Positions 1-8,199 of a DNA stretch of 64,000 bases are shown one piece after another. The notes under the pieces are model-generated. The model saw only the letters and a program-made list of their open reading frames with translations, searched no databases and was not told the origin of the DNA. The stretch spans positions 676,161 to 740,160 of the forward strand of contig NZ_CANMDB010000001.1 in NCBI RefSeq assembly GCF_947496515.1, written 5' to 3'. A program made the position numbers and the translations under genes. The stretch comes from an uncultured Roseobacter sp. Lineage in GTDB: Bacteria; Pseudomonadota; Alphaproteobacteria; Rhodobacterales; Rhodobacteraceae. Each line of letters opens with the position of its first letter. Position 1 is the stretch's first letter.

Positions 1-689
1 TGGCCGACGAGGTCTTTTTCTTCAAACGGCTGATCCGCGAGGCAGCCCTCAGGCACGATTGTTTTGCCACCTTCATGGCCAAACCCATCGCGGATGAACC
101 CGGCAGCGCGATGCATATCCATCATTCCGTGCTGCATCTGGACGGGGGGGCCAATCTCTTTTCCGACGGGGATGGCGGCGAGACGGAGGCGTTTCAGCAT
201 TTCATCGCCGGACTGCAGCGGCACCTCCCGTCGGCCATGGCGGTGGTTGCCCCTTACGTGAACAGCTACCGCCGCTACGTGAAGGATCAGGCCGCCCCCA
301 TCAACCTGCAATGGGGCCGCGACAATCGCACCACCGGCATCCGTGTGCCGCTGTCGACGCCCGAAGCGCGGCGGGTCGAGAACCGTCTGACCGGGATGGA
401 TTGCAACCCCTATCTGGGGATCGCGGCGAGCCTGGCCTGCGGATATCTGGGGCTGACCGAAGCGCGGATGCCGGGCGCGGAGTTCAAGGGCGATGCCTAT
501 GACAGCGAGGCCGATATCCCGCGCGAGCTGGGATCCGCGTTGGACATGTTCGAAGGGGCCGCAGCTTTGCACGGCGTTCTTGGTGAGGAATTCGCGCGGG
601 TATACTCCATCGTGAAACGGGCGGAATACGACGAGTTTCTGCAGGTGATCTCTCCCTGGGAGCGCGAGCACCTCCTGCTCAACGTATGA
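1..689 (+). CDS. Glutamine synthetase family protein (gamma-glutamylpolyamine synthetase-like), 5' truncated
   Basis: The reading frame is open from the first bases of the window, so only the C-terminal part (about 228 residues) is present. It carries the GS catalytic-domain signatures: the PIADEPGSAMHIHHS segment with the ATP/metal-binding histidines, the NRTTGIRVP segment with the active-site arginine, and ENRLTGMDCNPYLGIAASLA near the end. Glutamine synthetase-like ligases paired with a FAD-dependent oxidase, as here, usually act as PuuA-type gamma-glutamylputrescine or glutamylamide synthetases rather than in ammonia assimilation. The next gene is PuuB-like, which supports a polyamine or amine catabolism role. 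The exact substrate cannot be told. Confidence 0.88.
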   Translation, partial: ADEVFFFKRLIREAALRHDCFATFMAKPIADEPGSAMHIHHSVLHLDGGANLFSDGDGGETEAFQHFIAGLQRHLPSAMAVVAPYVNSYRRYVKDQAAPINLQWGRDNRTTGIRVPLSTPEARRVENRLTGMDCNPYLGIAASLACGYLGLTEARMPGAEFKGDAYDSEADIPRELGSALDMFEGAAALHGVLGEEFARVYSIVKRAEYDEFLQVISPWEREHLLLNV

Positions 690-750
690 GCTTGTGGCGC
701 GTGCGGGACGCTCCGCGGGGAGTTTTCTTGGCAAAGTGAAAGGAGCGCGG

Positions 751-2055
751 GTGAACCTGCTCTACGCGAATGATGTGGCAGGGGCCTATCCGCCCAGTTG
801 GTATGCGGCGAGCACCCCTGCGCTGGCACCTTTTGCACCGTTGCAGGGAACCATTCAGGCGGATGTCTGTGTGGTTGGCGCAGGGTATACGGGGCTTTCC
901 GCGGCGCTGCATCTGGCCGAGGCCGGGCGGCGGGTGGTGGTGCTGGACGCCCATCGGGTCGGATTTGGCGCGTCGGGTCGCAACGGCGGGCAGTTGGGCA
1001 GCGGTCAGCGGGTGGAGCAGGACACGCTGGAGCGGATGGCGGGGCGCGAGACGGCGCAGGCGCTGTGGTCGCTGGCGGAGGACGCCAAGGCACTGGTCAA
1101 AGGATTGATCGAAACGCATGGGATTGAGTGTCATTTGCGGCCCGGGATCGCGCATACCGGATCGAGCCGGGCCGAGGTCGCGGATCTGCACGCCTATGTG
1201 GATCTGCTGCAGTCCCGCTACGGGTACGGGGACGTGTCTGCTTTGGACGCCGAGGCGTGCCGCAGGATTTGCCCCTCACCGGATTATTGCGGCGGGCTGC
1301 TGGACATGGGGGCGGCGCATTTGAACCCCCTGGCCTTCGCCCTTGGGCTGGCGCGGGCGGCGCGCGACGCGGGCGTACAGATCCATGAGCGGTCTCATGT
1401 GCAGGCGATTGAGCAAGGCAGCACGGTGGAGGTTCGCACAGCGGATGGGGTGGTCCACGCCGATCATCTGATCCTGGCCTGCAACGGGTATCTGGGCGGG
1501 TTGGCGCCGCAGGTCAGCGCGCGGGTCATGCCCATCAATAACTTCATCGTAGCGACAGAACCGTTGGGCGACGCGGCCTCGCGGGTGTTGACCCGGGACA
1601 TTGCGGTCGCGGACAGCCGGTTTGTGGTGAATTACTTTCGGCTGAGCCACGACGGGCGGCTGCTCTTTGGTGGCGGCGAAAGCTATGGCTACCGCTTTCC
1701 GCGTGATATCGCCGCCAAGGTGCGCAAACCGATGAGCGTTATCTTCCCGCATCTGGCGGATGTGCGGATCGACTACGCCTGGGGCGGAACACTCGGCATC
1801 ACCATGAAACGATTTCCCTATCTGGCGCGGCTGGGACCCAATGTGCTGTCGGCCTCCGGCTATTCGGGTCACGGGGTTGGGACGGCGACCCATGCGGGCA
1901 AACTGATGGCACTGGCCATTGCAGGCGAAAGCGATGGTTTCGCCACCATGCGCCGGATCCCGACACCCGCGTTTCCGGGCCGCGGTGCGCTGCGAACGCC
2001 GCTTCTGGTGCTGGCCATGAGCTGGTACGCGCTGCGCGACCGGCTGAGGTTTTAG
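751..2055 (+). CDS. FAD-dependent oxidoreductase, PuuB-like (gamma-glutamylputrescine oxidase family)
   Basis: DAO-family flavoprotein of 434 residues, close to the 426 of E. coli PuuB. The Rossmann FAD motif VVGAGYTGLSAALHLAEAG lies about 40 residues in, followed by GFGASGRNGGQ, typical of this oxidase family. The GTG at 751 is chosen because AAAGGAG lies 5 nt upstream; a GTG at 694 would add 19 residues without a good ribosome site. The expected role is oxidation of a gamma-glutamylated polyamine made by the upstream ligase. Related enzymes oxidise N-methyl amino acids, so the substrate is inferred from context. Confidence 0.85.
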   Translation: MNLLYANDVAGAYPPSWYAASTPALAPFAPLQGTIQADVCVVGAGYTGLSAALHLAEAGRRVVVLDAHRVGFGASGRNGGQLGSGQRVEQDTLERMAGRETAQALWSLAEDAKALVKGLIETHGIECHLRPGIAHTGSSRAEVADLHAYVDLLQSRYGYGDVSALDAEACRRICPSPDYCGGLLDMGAAHLNPLAFALGLARAARDAGVQIHERSHVQAIEQGSTVEVRTADGVVHADHLILACNGYLGGLAPQVSARVMPINNFIVATEPLGDAASRVLTRDIAVADSRFVVNYFRLSHDGRLLFGGGESYGYRFPRDIAAKVRKPMSVIFPHLADVRIDYAWGGTLGITMKRFPYLARLGPNVLSASGYSGHGVGTATHAGKLMALAIAGESDGFATMRRIPTPAFPGRGALRTPLLVLAMSWYALRDRLRF

Positions 2056-2143
2056 GCGCCAGCGGGCTGTCACAGAGGTTTCACTTGGCCGCACGTCTCA
2101 TTTGTTTTATGAATTGCGAAACTAAGTTTAAGGAAAGCAGAAT

Positions 2144-3328
2144 ATGAAACTGCCCGACATGCACCAGGCCGATCCGATCCCCGACGCGGCGCTGGAGGCG
2201 GTCACAGCTTTGCTGCGGTCAGGGGATCTGTTTCGATATACCGCGGCGGCAGATGCGCCCGTCGCCCTCTTGGAGACAGAATTCGCGGCTCTGATGGGCA
2301 GCCGCTACGCGCTGGCGGTGTCCTCCTGTTCGGCGGCGCTGTTCCTGTCGCTGAAGGCGTTGGATCTGCCTGCAGATGCGCGGGTTCTGATCCCCGGGTT
2401 CACCTTTGCCGCCGTGCCATCGTCGGTCTTGCATGCAGGATGCGTGCCGCTGCTCTGCGAAGTGGGCGAAAATTACCGGGTTGATCTGGTGGACTTCGCG
2501 GCAAAGCTGCCGCAGGTGCAGGCGGTGATCATCAGCCACATGCGCGGCCATACCTCTGACATGGATGCGATCATGGCGATGTGTGACGAGGCCCGGGTGC
2601 CGGTGATCGAGGACGCCGCCCATTCCCTCGGCACGCTGTGGCACGGGCGCAAGATCGGGACCATCGGGTGGATCGGCTGTTTCTCGTTCCAGTCCTACAA
2701 GATGATCAACGCAGGCGAAGGGGGTATCCTGATCACCGATGATGCCGATCTGGTGGCGCGTGCTGTCATCATGTCAGGGGCCTACGAGCATAACTGGAAA
2801 AAGCACGACGTTCTGTCCGAGGCTTTTGCGCGGCACCAAAACCGGGTGCCGCTCTATAATCTGCGGATGAGCAACCTCTCCGCCGCGGTGATCCGGCCGC
2901 AGCTGCCACTGCTGCAGGAGCGTGTGGAGGCGGGTCGGCGAAACCACGACCATTTGGCAGCACGGCTTGAAGTCTCGCCTAACATCGAGGTGCCTGCTGC
3001 CCTGTCGGGAGAGGCCCGGGCGCCCGACAGTATTCAGTTCAACTTGAGCGGATTGGATGATGATGCTGTCGATGACTTCGTGCGGCGCACAGATGCGGCT
3101 GGCGTCAAGGTGCAGGTCTTCGGTCGCAGTACGGATAACGCGCGGGCCTTCTGGAATTGGCAGTTCTTGCACGATCAGCCGGAGCTACCCCGTACCCGGG
3201 CCATGCTGATGCGGGCCTGCGACGTGCGCCTGCCAGTGCGGTTGACCCGGCCTGAACTGGACGCCATCGCCGACACGTTGCTGAAGGCGGTTCAGCAAGC
3301 GGCGGCGCACAAACTGGCGGTTGCCTGA
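2144..3328 (+). CDS. DegT/DnrJ/EryC1/StrS family PLP-dependent aminotransferase
   Basis: 394-residue protein with the fold-type I sugar-aminotransferase signatures: the GSRYALAVSSCSAALFLSL cofactor-phosphate region, IEDAAHSLG with the Asp that contacts the pyridine nitrogen, and FSFQSYKMINAGEGG with the Schiff-base lysine. Family members transaminate keto sugars or related ketones for surface polysaccharides or antibiotics. No sugar-nucleotide genes are adjacent, so the substrate is unknown. A purine-rich AAGGAAAG ribosome site precedes the ATG. It converges with phaR, with 3 nt between the stop codons. Confidence 0.85.
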   Translation: MKLPDMHQADPIPDAALEAVTALLRSGDLFRYTAAADAPVALLETEFAALMGSRYALAVSSCSAALFLSLKALDLPADARVLIPGFTFAAVPSSVLHAGCVPLLCEVGENYRVDLVDFAAKLPQVQAVIISHMRGHTSDMDAIMAMCDEARVPVIEDAAHSLGTLWHGRKIGTIGWIGCFSFQSYKMINAGEGGILITDDADLVARAVIMSGAYEHNWKKHDVLSEAFARHQNRVPLYNLRMSNLSAAVIRPQLPLLQERVEAGRRNHDHLAARLEVSPNIEVPAALSGEARAPDSIQFNLSGLDDDAVDDFVRRTDAAGVKVQVFGRSTDNARAFWNWQFLHDQPELPRTRAMLMRACDVRLPVRLTRPELDAIADTLLKAVQQAAAHKLAVA

Positions 3329-3331
3329 GCG

Positions 3332-3895
3332 CTACTTCAGCTTGGACAGCTTATCCTGCAGATCAGCGAGCTGTTTTTTGATCGCATCCAGATCCTCGCC
3401 ACCCTCGGCGTCGCCGCTGGCCTCTTCGGACTGCGGTGCGCTCCATCCGCTGGCGCCGCCTAGCCCACCCGTCATCGCCTTCATGAAGGCCTGCTGCTGC
3501 GCCTGCATCAATTCGAACCCGGGCATCTTGGCCATCGGGTTCATGGCGCTCATCTTGTCCATCATCTGACTTTGGCCGTCGCGCAGCATCTCGAAGGAGG
3601 CCTGCAGAAACTGCGGCACCACGCTGCCACCGGGTGTCATGTAGCTGCGCACCAGATCGTTCAATACGTCGATCGGCAGCACATTCTCGCCGCGGCTTTC
3701 GTGCTCGGCAATGATCTGAAGCAGGTATTGGCGGGTCAGATCGTCTCCCGACTTCAGATCGACGATCTGCACCTCACGTCCCCCCCGGATCAGGCTCGCG
3801 ATGTCTTCGAGCGTTACATAGTCCGAGGTTTCGGTGTTATAGAGCCGCCGGCTGGCATATCGCTTGATCAGCAGAGGTTTTGTCTTTTCCGCCAC
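3332..3895 (-). CDS. phaR: PHA synthesis repressor PhaR
   Basis: 187 residues. The N-terminal half (about 8-70) is the PHB/PHA accumulation regulator DNA-binding domain, recognisable by LLIKRYASRRLYNTETSDYV. The next part (about 70-120) matches the PHB-binding region, and a low-complexity acidic tail ends in a short coiled coil (IKKQLADLQDKLSKLK). PhaR binds nascent PHB granules and represses phasin genes, releasing them when polymer accumulates. It is the last gene of phaC-phaP-phaR on the minus strand. A CTGC-N3-GCAG operator lies in its own leader, so autoregulation is likely. Confidence 0.95.
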   Translation of the reverse strand: MAEKTKPLLIKRYASRRLYNTETSDYVTLEDIASLIRGGREVQIVDLKSGDDLTRQYLLQIIAEHESRGENVLPIDVLNDLVRSYMTPGGSVVPQFLQASFEMLRDGQSQMMDKMSAMNPMAKMPGFELMQAQQQAFMKAMTGGLGGASGWSAPQSEEASGDAEGGEDLDAIKKQLADLQDKLSKLK

Positions 3896-3917
3896 GAAGC
3901 ATCTCCCTGTTCAAGCG

Positions 3918-3928
3918 CTGCAGTGCAG
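3918..3928. promoter_or_regulatory. Putative PhaR operator upstream of phaR
   Basis: CTGCAGTGCAG, a CTGC-N3-GCAG inverted repeat, ends 22 nt upstream of the phaR start codon. The same 11-mer occurs upstream of phaP. TGC-rich CTGC-N3/4-GCAG sites are the known PhaR target in related Alphaproteobacteria; binding here is inferred. Confidence 0.65.
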
Positions 3929-4024
3929 CTTAGGACAGGGTTTTGCAAAAAGAAAGGGCGGGCTCCAAAAAGCCCACCCTTCTCATGATGCGCGACCTGG
4001 GGGTCGCATCTGCCGTAGCGATGA

Positions 4025-4471
4025 TTACTTCGCTGTTGCGGCTTTCTTGACAGCGGCAGTCGCGTCTTTTGTCGCTTTCTTGACGGCGGCGGACGCATCT
4101 TCGCTCATGTCTTTTCCAGCGGCCATCATCAGCTCGACTGTTTCCATCTGGGCTTTCTTGGCCACTTCGGCGAAAGCTGCCATGTGCTCAGCGGCTGTCT
4201 CGGAGTACGCGGAGGCGAAATCAGTCATCGCTTTTGCGTAGTCCACGGGCTCGGATTTCGCTTTGGACATCTCGGACAGTTTTGCGAGCGTATCCTGGGT
4301 CCATTTGCTGGAGATCTCGGTGGACTTCTCGGCAGCTGTCAGCGCGACGCCGGAAAGCTTTTCGTTCAAAGACGCTGTTGTCTTGAAGGCGTCTTCCATC
4401 GCGGCTGTGTCGATTGGGAATGCGCCCATAACGTCTTTCATCATGGCGGTCATGTCAGGTGTCTTGGTCAT
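4025..4471 (-). CDS. phaP: Phasin (PHB granule-associated protein)
   Basis: 148 residues, alanine- and lysine-rich and almost entirely helical by composition, with no signal peptide. It shows the phasin_2-type pattern (FKTTASLNEKLSGVALTAAEK, AFAEVAKKAQMETVELMMAAG) and a basic Ala/Lys/Thr tail. Phasins coat PHB granules, control their size and assist the synthase. It lies between phaC and phaR, and its leader holds two PhaR-type operators, so strong repression without polymer is expected. Confidence 0.9.
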   Translation of the reverse strand: MTKTPDMTAMMKDVMGAFPIDTAAMEDAFKTTASLNEKLSGVALTAAEKSTEISSKWTQDTLAKLSEMSKAKSEPVDYAKAMTDFASAYSETAAEHMAAFAEVAKKAQMETVELMMAAGKDMSEDASAAVKKATKDATAAVKKAATAK

Positions 4472-4533
4472 GTTTCAAATCCTTTGGTTGCTGCGGGGAA
4501 GCCCCACATTCTGCGTCTGCAACAGGATATACA

Positions 4534-4548
4534 TGCTGCGGCGCAGCA
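4534..4548. promoter_or_regulatory. Putative PhaR operator, phaP-proximal site
   Basis: TGCTGCGGCGCAGCA has 7-bp inverted arms around one central base and contains CTGC-GGC-GCAG at 4536-4546. It lies about 65 nt upstream of the phaP start and 28 bp, centre to centre, from the second site. Confidence 0.6.
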
Positions 4549-4555
4549 TTGCAAG

Positions 4556-4582
4556 TATTTATTCTGCAGTGCAGCATAAATA
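4556..4582. promoter_or_regulatory. Putative PhaR operator, phaP-distal site, in an extended palindrome
   Basis: The core CTGCAGTGCAG at 4564-4574 is identical to the phaR site. It sits inside a longer near-perfect palindrome whose outer arms are TATTTAT (4556-4562) and ATAAATA (4576-4582). The AT-rich arms probably overlap promoter elements of phaP. Assignment rests on the known PhaR motif and on repetition within the locus. Confidence 0.65.
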
Positions 4583-4607
4583 CTGAAGCGCGAAAAACGG
4601 CTTGAGA

Positions 4608-6413
4608 TCAGAGGCTTGCCTTCTTGGCCACGTAGGTTCCGGGTGCATCACAGAGCACAGGATGCGTCTTATCTCCCGCTGTGCGTGCGGGAATCAGCTT
4701 CCCGGCCCGCTTTTCAAGCCACTTTCCCCACCTTGGCCACCAGGAGCCTTCGTGGAAATCCGCATCAGCCAGCCAGTCCGCGTGATCAAGCGACAGATCG
4801 GGATTGGTATAGTGGCCGTATTTCTTGCGAGTGGGCGGGTTGACGATCCCCGCGATGTGACCCGACTGCGTGACGATAAAGGTTTTGTCCTTCGCCCCCA
4901 TCTGCTGAACCCCGCGGTAGCTGTCTTTCCAGGCGGCGATGTGATCGGTCTCGCAAGCAATCGCGCAGAGCGGCACGTCAACATCATCCAGCACCAGACG
5001 GTGGCCGAGCAGCTCAAAGCCATCCTGCGCCAGCTCGTTCCGCTGGCAGAGCCCCCGCAGATATTGCACCGCCATCTTTGCGGGCAGGTTCGCGCCATCG
5101 CCGTTCCAGTAAAGCAGATCAAAGGCGGGCGGTGTCTCTCCCATCATGTAGCTCTTGATCGCAGGCCCGTAGATCAGGTCGTTGGACCGTAGAAAGGAAA
5201 ACGTCCGCGCCATGATCACCGACGGCAGCATGCCGCGTTCGCTCACCTCCGTCTCGATCCCGTCGATGAAGTCATCCGTCAGGAAGGGCGTAAACTCTCC
5301 CTGATCGGAAAAATCTGTCAGCGCCGTAAAGAAGCTCGCGGATTTGATGGATTTGTCCCCGCGCTGTTTCAGTAGCGACAGCGTCAGGGCGAGCGTCGTG
5401 CCTGCGATGCAATAGCCAACGGCGTTGACCTGTTTCTCGCCGGTCATTGCCTTGATCTCTTCGATGGCCGTCAGGTAGCCGTCGGTGATGTAGTCCTCTA
5501 TTCCCACATCCCTGTAGGAAGGATCCGGATTGACCCAGGACACCATAAAGACGGTGTGCCCCTGGTCGGTCAGCCATTTGACCAGGCTGTTCTGCGCCTT
5601 GAGGTCGAGAATGTAGAATTTGTTGATCCAGGGTGGAAAGATCACCAAGGGTGTCTTGTGCACCTCCTCCGTGCTGGCCGTGTACTGGATCAGTTCCATC
5701 ATCCGGTTGCGAAACACCACCTGGCCCGGTGTCGTGGCGATATTGCGGCCCAGCTCAAACGCGCTCTCGTCTGCCAGCCGTACCACCAGCGCCCCCTTGT
5801 TCGCCTCCAGGTCACGGATCAGGTTCTCCAGTCCCTGCACGAGGCTCTGCCCCTCGGTCTCGATCGCCTTTTCCAGGGCATCGGGGTTGGTGGCGAGGAA
5901 GTTCGTGGGCGACATCATATCGGTGATCTGGCGCGCAAAATACTGCAGCCGGTTTTTCTCGAGGGGCTCCAGATCGGTGGCATCCTGAACGGCCGTCATC
6001 AGCGCCTCTGCATTGATGAGATACTGGTTCTTGATGTAGTTGAAATAGGGATGCGACTGCCACAGCGGGTTGGCAAAGCGCCTGTCCGCGGGGCCGGGAT
6101 CCTCGGGCGCGCTCAGCCTGCCCTTGGCAAGCTCCTGTTGTGCCTCGATAAACTGCTTCATCGTATCGGACCAGTAGCTCATCTGGTGCTCGAAGATCTT
6201 GGCGGGGTTCTGCACCGCCTCGGTCCAGTAGGCCTGCGCCGCGCGGCCAAACAGCTCTTGATTCGGGCCCGAAAGAGCCGGATTGGGCGGTTCGCTGTTG
6301 GTCAGGACACGCTGCAGCCGCTCGGACAATTCCTCAACTTTGCGCAGGTTTTCCGTCATTCGCTCAAGGGTTTCGCCCGAGGGAACCACACCTGCCTCAG
6401 TATCTGTTGTCAT
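4608..6413 (-). CDS. phaC: Class I polyhydroxyalkanoate synthase
   Basis: 601 residues, normal for class I PhaC. The N-terminal domain (to about 200) is followed by an alpha/beta-hydrolase domain. The lipase-like box GYCIAG places the catalytic cysteine at about residue 335; the Asp is in the CETDHIAAW region and the His in SQSGHIAG. The signature NKFYILDLK with PDPSYRD is also present. It polymerises (R)-3-hydroxyacyl-CoA into PHB at the granule surface. It is divergent from phaZ across 108 bp containing a PhaR-like site and is followed by phaP. Confidence 0.96.
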   Translation of the reverse strand: MTTDTEAGVVPSGETLERMTENLRKVEELSERLQRVLTNSEPPNPALSGPNQELFGRAAQAYWTEAVQNPAKIFEHQMSYWSDTMKQFIEAQQELAKGRLSAPEDPGPADRRFANPLWQSHPYFNYIKNQYLINAEALMTAVQDATDLEPLEKNRLQYFARQITDMMSPTNFLATNPDALEKAIETEGQSLVQGLENLIRDLEANKGALVVRLADESAFELGRNIATTPGQVVFRNRMMELIQYTASTEEVHKTPLVIFPPWINKFYILDLKAQNSLVKWLTDQGHTVFMVSWVNPDPSYRDVGIEDYITDGYLTAIEEIKAMTGEKQVNAVGYCIAGTTLALTLSLLKQRGDKSIKSASFFTALTDFSDQGEFTPFLTDDFIDGIETEVSERGMLPSVIMARTFSFLRSNDLIYGPAIKSYMMGETPPAFDLLYWNGDGANLPAKMAVQYLRGLCQRNELAQDGFELLGHRLVLDDVDVPLCAIACETDHIAAWKDSYRGVQQMGAKDKTFIVTQSGHIAGIVNPPTRKKYGHYTNPDLSLDHADWLADADFHEGSWWPRWGKWLEKRAGKLIPARTAGDKTHPVLCDAPGTYVAKKASL

Positions 6414-6434
6414 GTTAATCTTTCCCCCCTATGT

Positions 6435-6446
6435 TTGCAGGTGCAG
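6435..6446. promoter_or_regulatory. Putative PhaR-type site between phaC and phaZ
   Basis: TTGC-AGGT-GCAG resembles CTGC-N4-GCAG with one mismatch. The right half GTGCAGCATAA is shared exactly with the phaP-distal operator. It is placed to affect either divergent gene. Confidence 0.4.
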
Positions 6447-6521
6447 CATAATGTCGTTTCTTCATGGGGGAGACACGATCGTTTCGGCTAATGCGTGCGG
6501 AATGAAACAAGGAGACCCCTC

Positions 6522-7796
6522 ATGCGCTACATGGCGACATATGACCTGATGGAGACCGTACGCAACACCAATCAGTGGTTGGGTGCGACAGCACTCGCTA
6601 TGGGAGCCTACCCTGCTTTTGCACTGAGTCCAAACCCTGCCTTGGCCTGGATGCAGGCCTGGGGCGAGGTGACCGAGCGCACATTTCAGCGGATGATCGT
6701 CAAGCCCGACTGGAACATCCCGCCGGTCCCCAGCACCGGCGGTGAGGAGCATGTGGTCACCACCGAGATCGTGGTCAACCGCGACTTCGGCGATCTGCTG
6801 CATTTCGAGGTTCAGGGCCGCAAGGCGCCAGCCCGCAAGGTTCTGCTGGTGGCACCCATGTCCGGACACTACGCCACGCTGCTGCGCTCGACCGTGATCA
6901 GCCTGTTGCCTGACGCGGATCTGTACATAACCGACTGGCACAACGCGCGAGACATTCCGGTGAGCTGCGGCAAGTTCGATGTAGAGGACTATACCCTCTA
7001 TCTCGTGGACTTCATGAAGGAGTTGGGTCCGGATGTGCACGTGATCGCCGTCTGCCAGCCCGCGCCGCTGACACTCGCCGCGACGGCCTATCTGGCCGAC
7101 GAGGATCCCAAGGCGCAGCCCCGCAGCCTGACGCTGATCGGCGGTCCCATCGACCCGGACGCCACACCGACAGATGTGACCGATTTCGGACACCGCATGA
7201 CAATGGGTCAACTCGAAGAGATCATGATCCAGCGCGTTGGCTTCAAATATCCCGGTGTCGGTCGGATGGTGTATCCCGGTCTGCTGCAGCTGACCTCCTT
7301 CATCTCGATGAATGCGGAGACGCATTTCAAGGCCTTTACCGACCAGATCAGCCGCGTGGCACAGGGCGAGGCTGCGGATCACGACAAGCACAACAAGTTT
7401 TATGACGAATATCTGGCCGTGATGGACATGACGGCCGAGTTCTACCTCAGCACGGTGGAGCGGATCTTCAAGAAAGGTGAGATCGCCAAGAACCAGTTCA
7501 CGGTCGGCGGCAAGCCCGTTGATATCGGCAAGATCACCACTGTCGCCGTGAAAACGGTCGAAGGCTCGAAGGATGACATTTCCGCGCCCGGGCAGTGCGT
7601 GGCCGCGCTCGACCTTTGCACGGGGCTGCCTGACGAGAAAAAAGCCAGCCACCTCGAAGAGGGTGCGGGGCATTACGGGATTTTTGCGGGCAAGAGCTGG
7701 CGGCGCAACATCCGGCCCCTTGTGCTCGATTTCATCGACGCCAACAGCGGAACGCCCAGGCGTGGCAAGGCTGCGAACAAGAACGCTGCGGCCTGA
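6522..7796 (+). CDS. phaZ: Intracellular polyhydroxyalkanoate depolymerase
   Basis: 424 residues. The N-terminal MRYMATYDLMETVRNTNQW and the alpha/beta-hydrolase core with VIAVCQPAPLTLAA (a cysteine in the nucleophile position) are hallmarks of intracellular PhaZ, as is the C-terminal GHYGIFAGKSWRRNIRP with the catalytic His. It degrades native PHB granules to hydroxybutyrate when carbon is short. The ATG at 6522 has AAGGAG 7 nt upstream; an in-frame ATG at 6495 is less likely. Divergent from phaC. Confidence 0.93.
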   Translation: MRYMATYDLMETVRNTNQWLGATALAMGAYPAFALSPNPALAWMQAWGEVTERTFQRMIVKPDWNIPPVPSTGGEEHVVTTEIVVNRDFGDLLHFEVQGRKAPARKVLLVAPMSGHYATLLRSTVISLLPDADLYITDWHNARDIPVSCGKFDVEDYTLYLVDFMKELGPDVHVIAVCQPAPLTLAATAYLADEDPKAQPRSLTLIGGPIDPDATPTDVTDFGHRMTMGQLEEIMIQRVGFKYPGVGRMVYPGLLQLTSFISMNAETHFKAFTDQISRVAQGEAADHDKHNKFYDEYLAVMDMTAEFYLSTVERIFKKGEIAKNQFTVGGKPVDIGKITTVAVKTVEGSKDDISAPGQCVAALDLCTGLPDEKKASHLEEGAGHYGIFAGKSWRRNIRPLVLDFIDANSGTPRRGKAANKNAAA

Positions 7797-8176
7797 CCCA
7801 TACCGGGGTTACTAGGTGTCGCTACCTCTGTCCCGTCGCAGGTCGCAACTACAGTTGGGGCGACCCTGAAAGCACGTCGCTGCGTGTACCTTTGCTGTGC
7901 CGACTGCCGGATGGCATCGAACGCCATGGTGCACTGGCTCAGAGTTGCGGGCCTCTCGAACTCGGACCGCCCGACATGGTCCGCGACGTGCCACCCGTGT
8001 GTGAGCTAAAGCATCCAACCTTCAACCTGAAACACCCAACGTCAATGCTGAAGCGCTGTTCCGAGGGGTGGCGCAACTGCGCCGCCCGTTTTGCCAAAGG
8101 CAAACCTCCTGTTTGACGGGGACGGCGCGGCGCAACAGTGGCTGTTGCGCGGGTGCTCTGAGCGAAGCGGTGTGTC
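7797..8176. other. Intergenic region between convergent phaZ and hydrolase gene
   Basis: 380 bp with no supported gene. The right half (8008 onward) is occupied by a long inverted repeat described separately. The left half contains only short reading frames without ribosome sites. Confidence 0.6.
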
Positions 8177-8199
8177 TCAGGTTGAAGGTCGGATGCTTT
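8008..8199. repeat. Long inverted repeat (28-bp arms) with internal structure
   Basis: The left arm at 8008-8035 (starting AAAGCATCCAACCTTCAACC) and the reverse complement of 8172-8199 agree at 26 of 28 positions. The two differences are A/G transitions that become G-U pairs in an RNA read from the minus strand, so that transcript could form a full stem. The enclosed 136 bp are rich in smaller GC inverted repeats. The right arm overlaps the 3' end of the minus-strand hydrolase gene and includes its TGA. It may be a palindromic repeat element or a large terminator-like structure. Confidence 0.6.

Noticed and set aside
694..750. N-terminal extension of the PuuB-like gene
   Set aside because: Atypical sequence before the conserved start, and the GTG at 751 has a good ribosome site.
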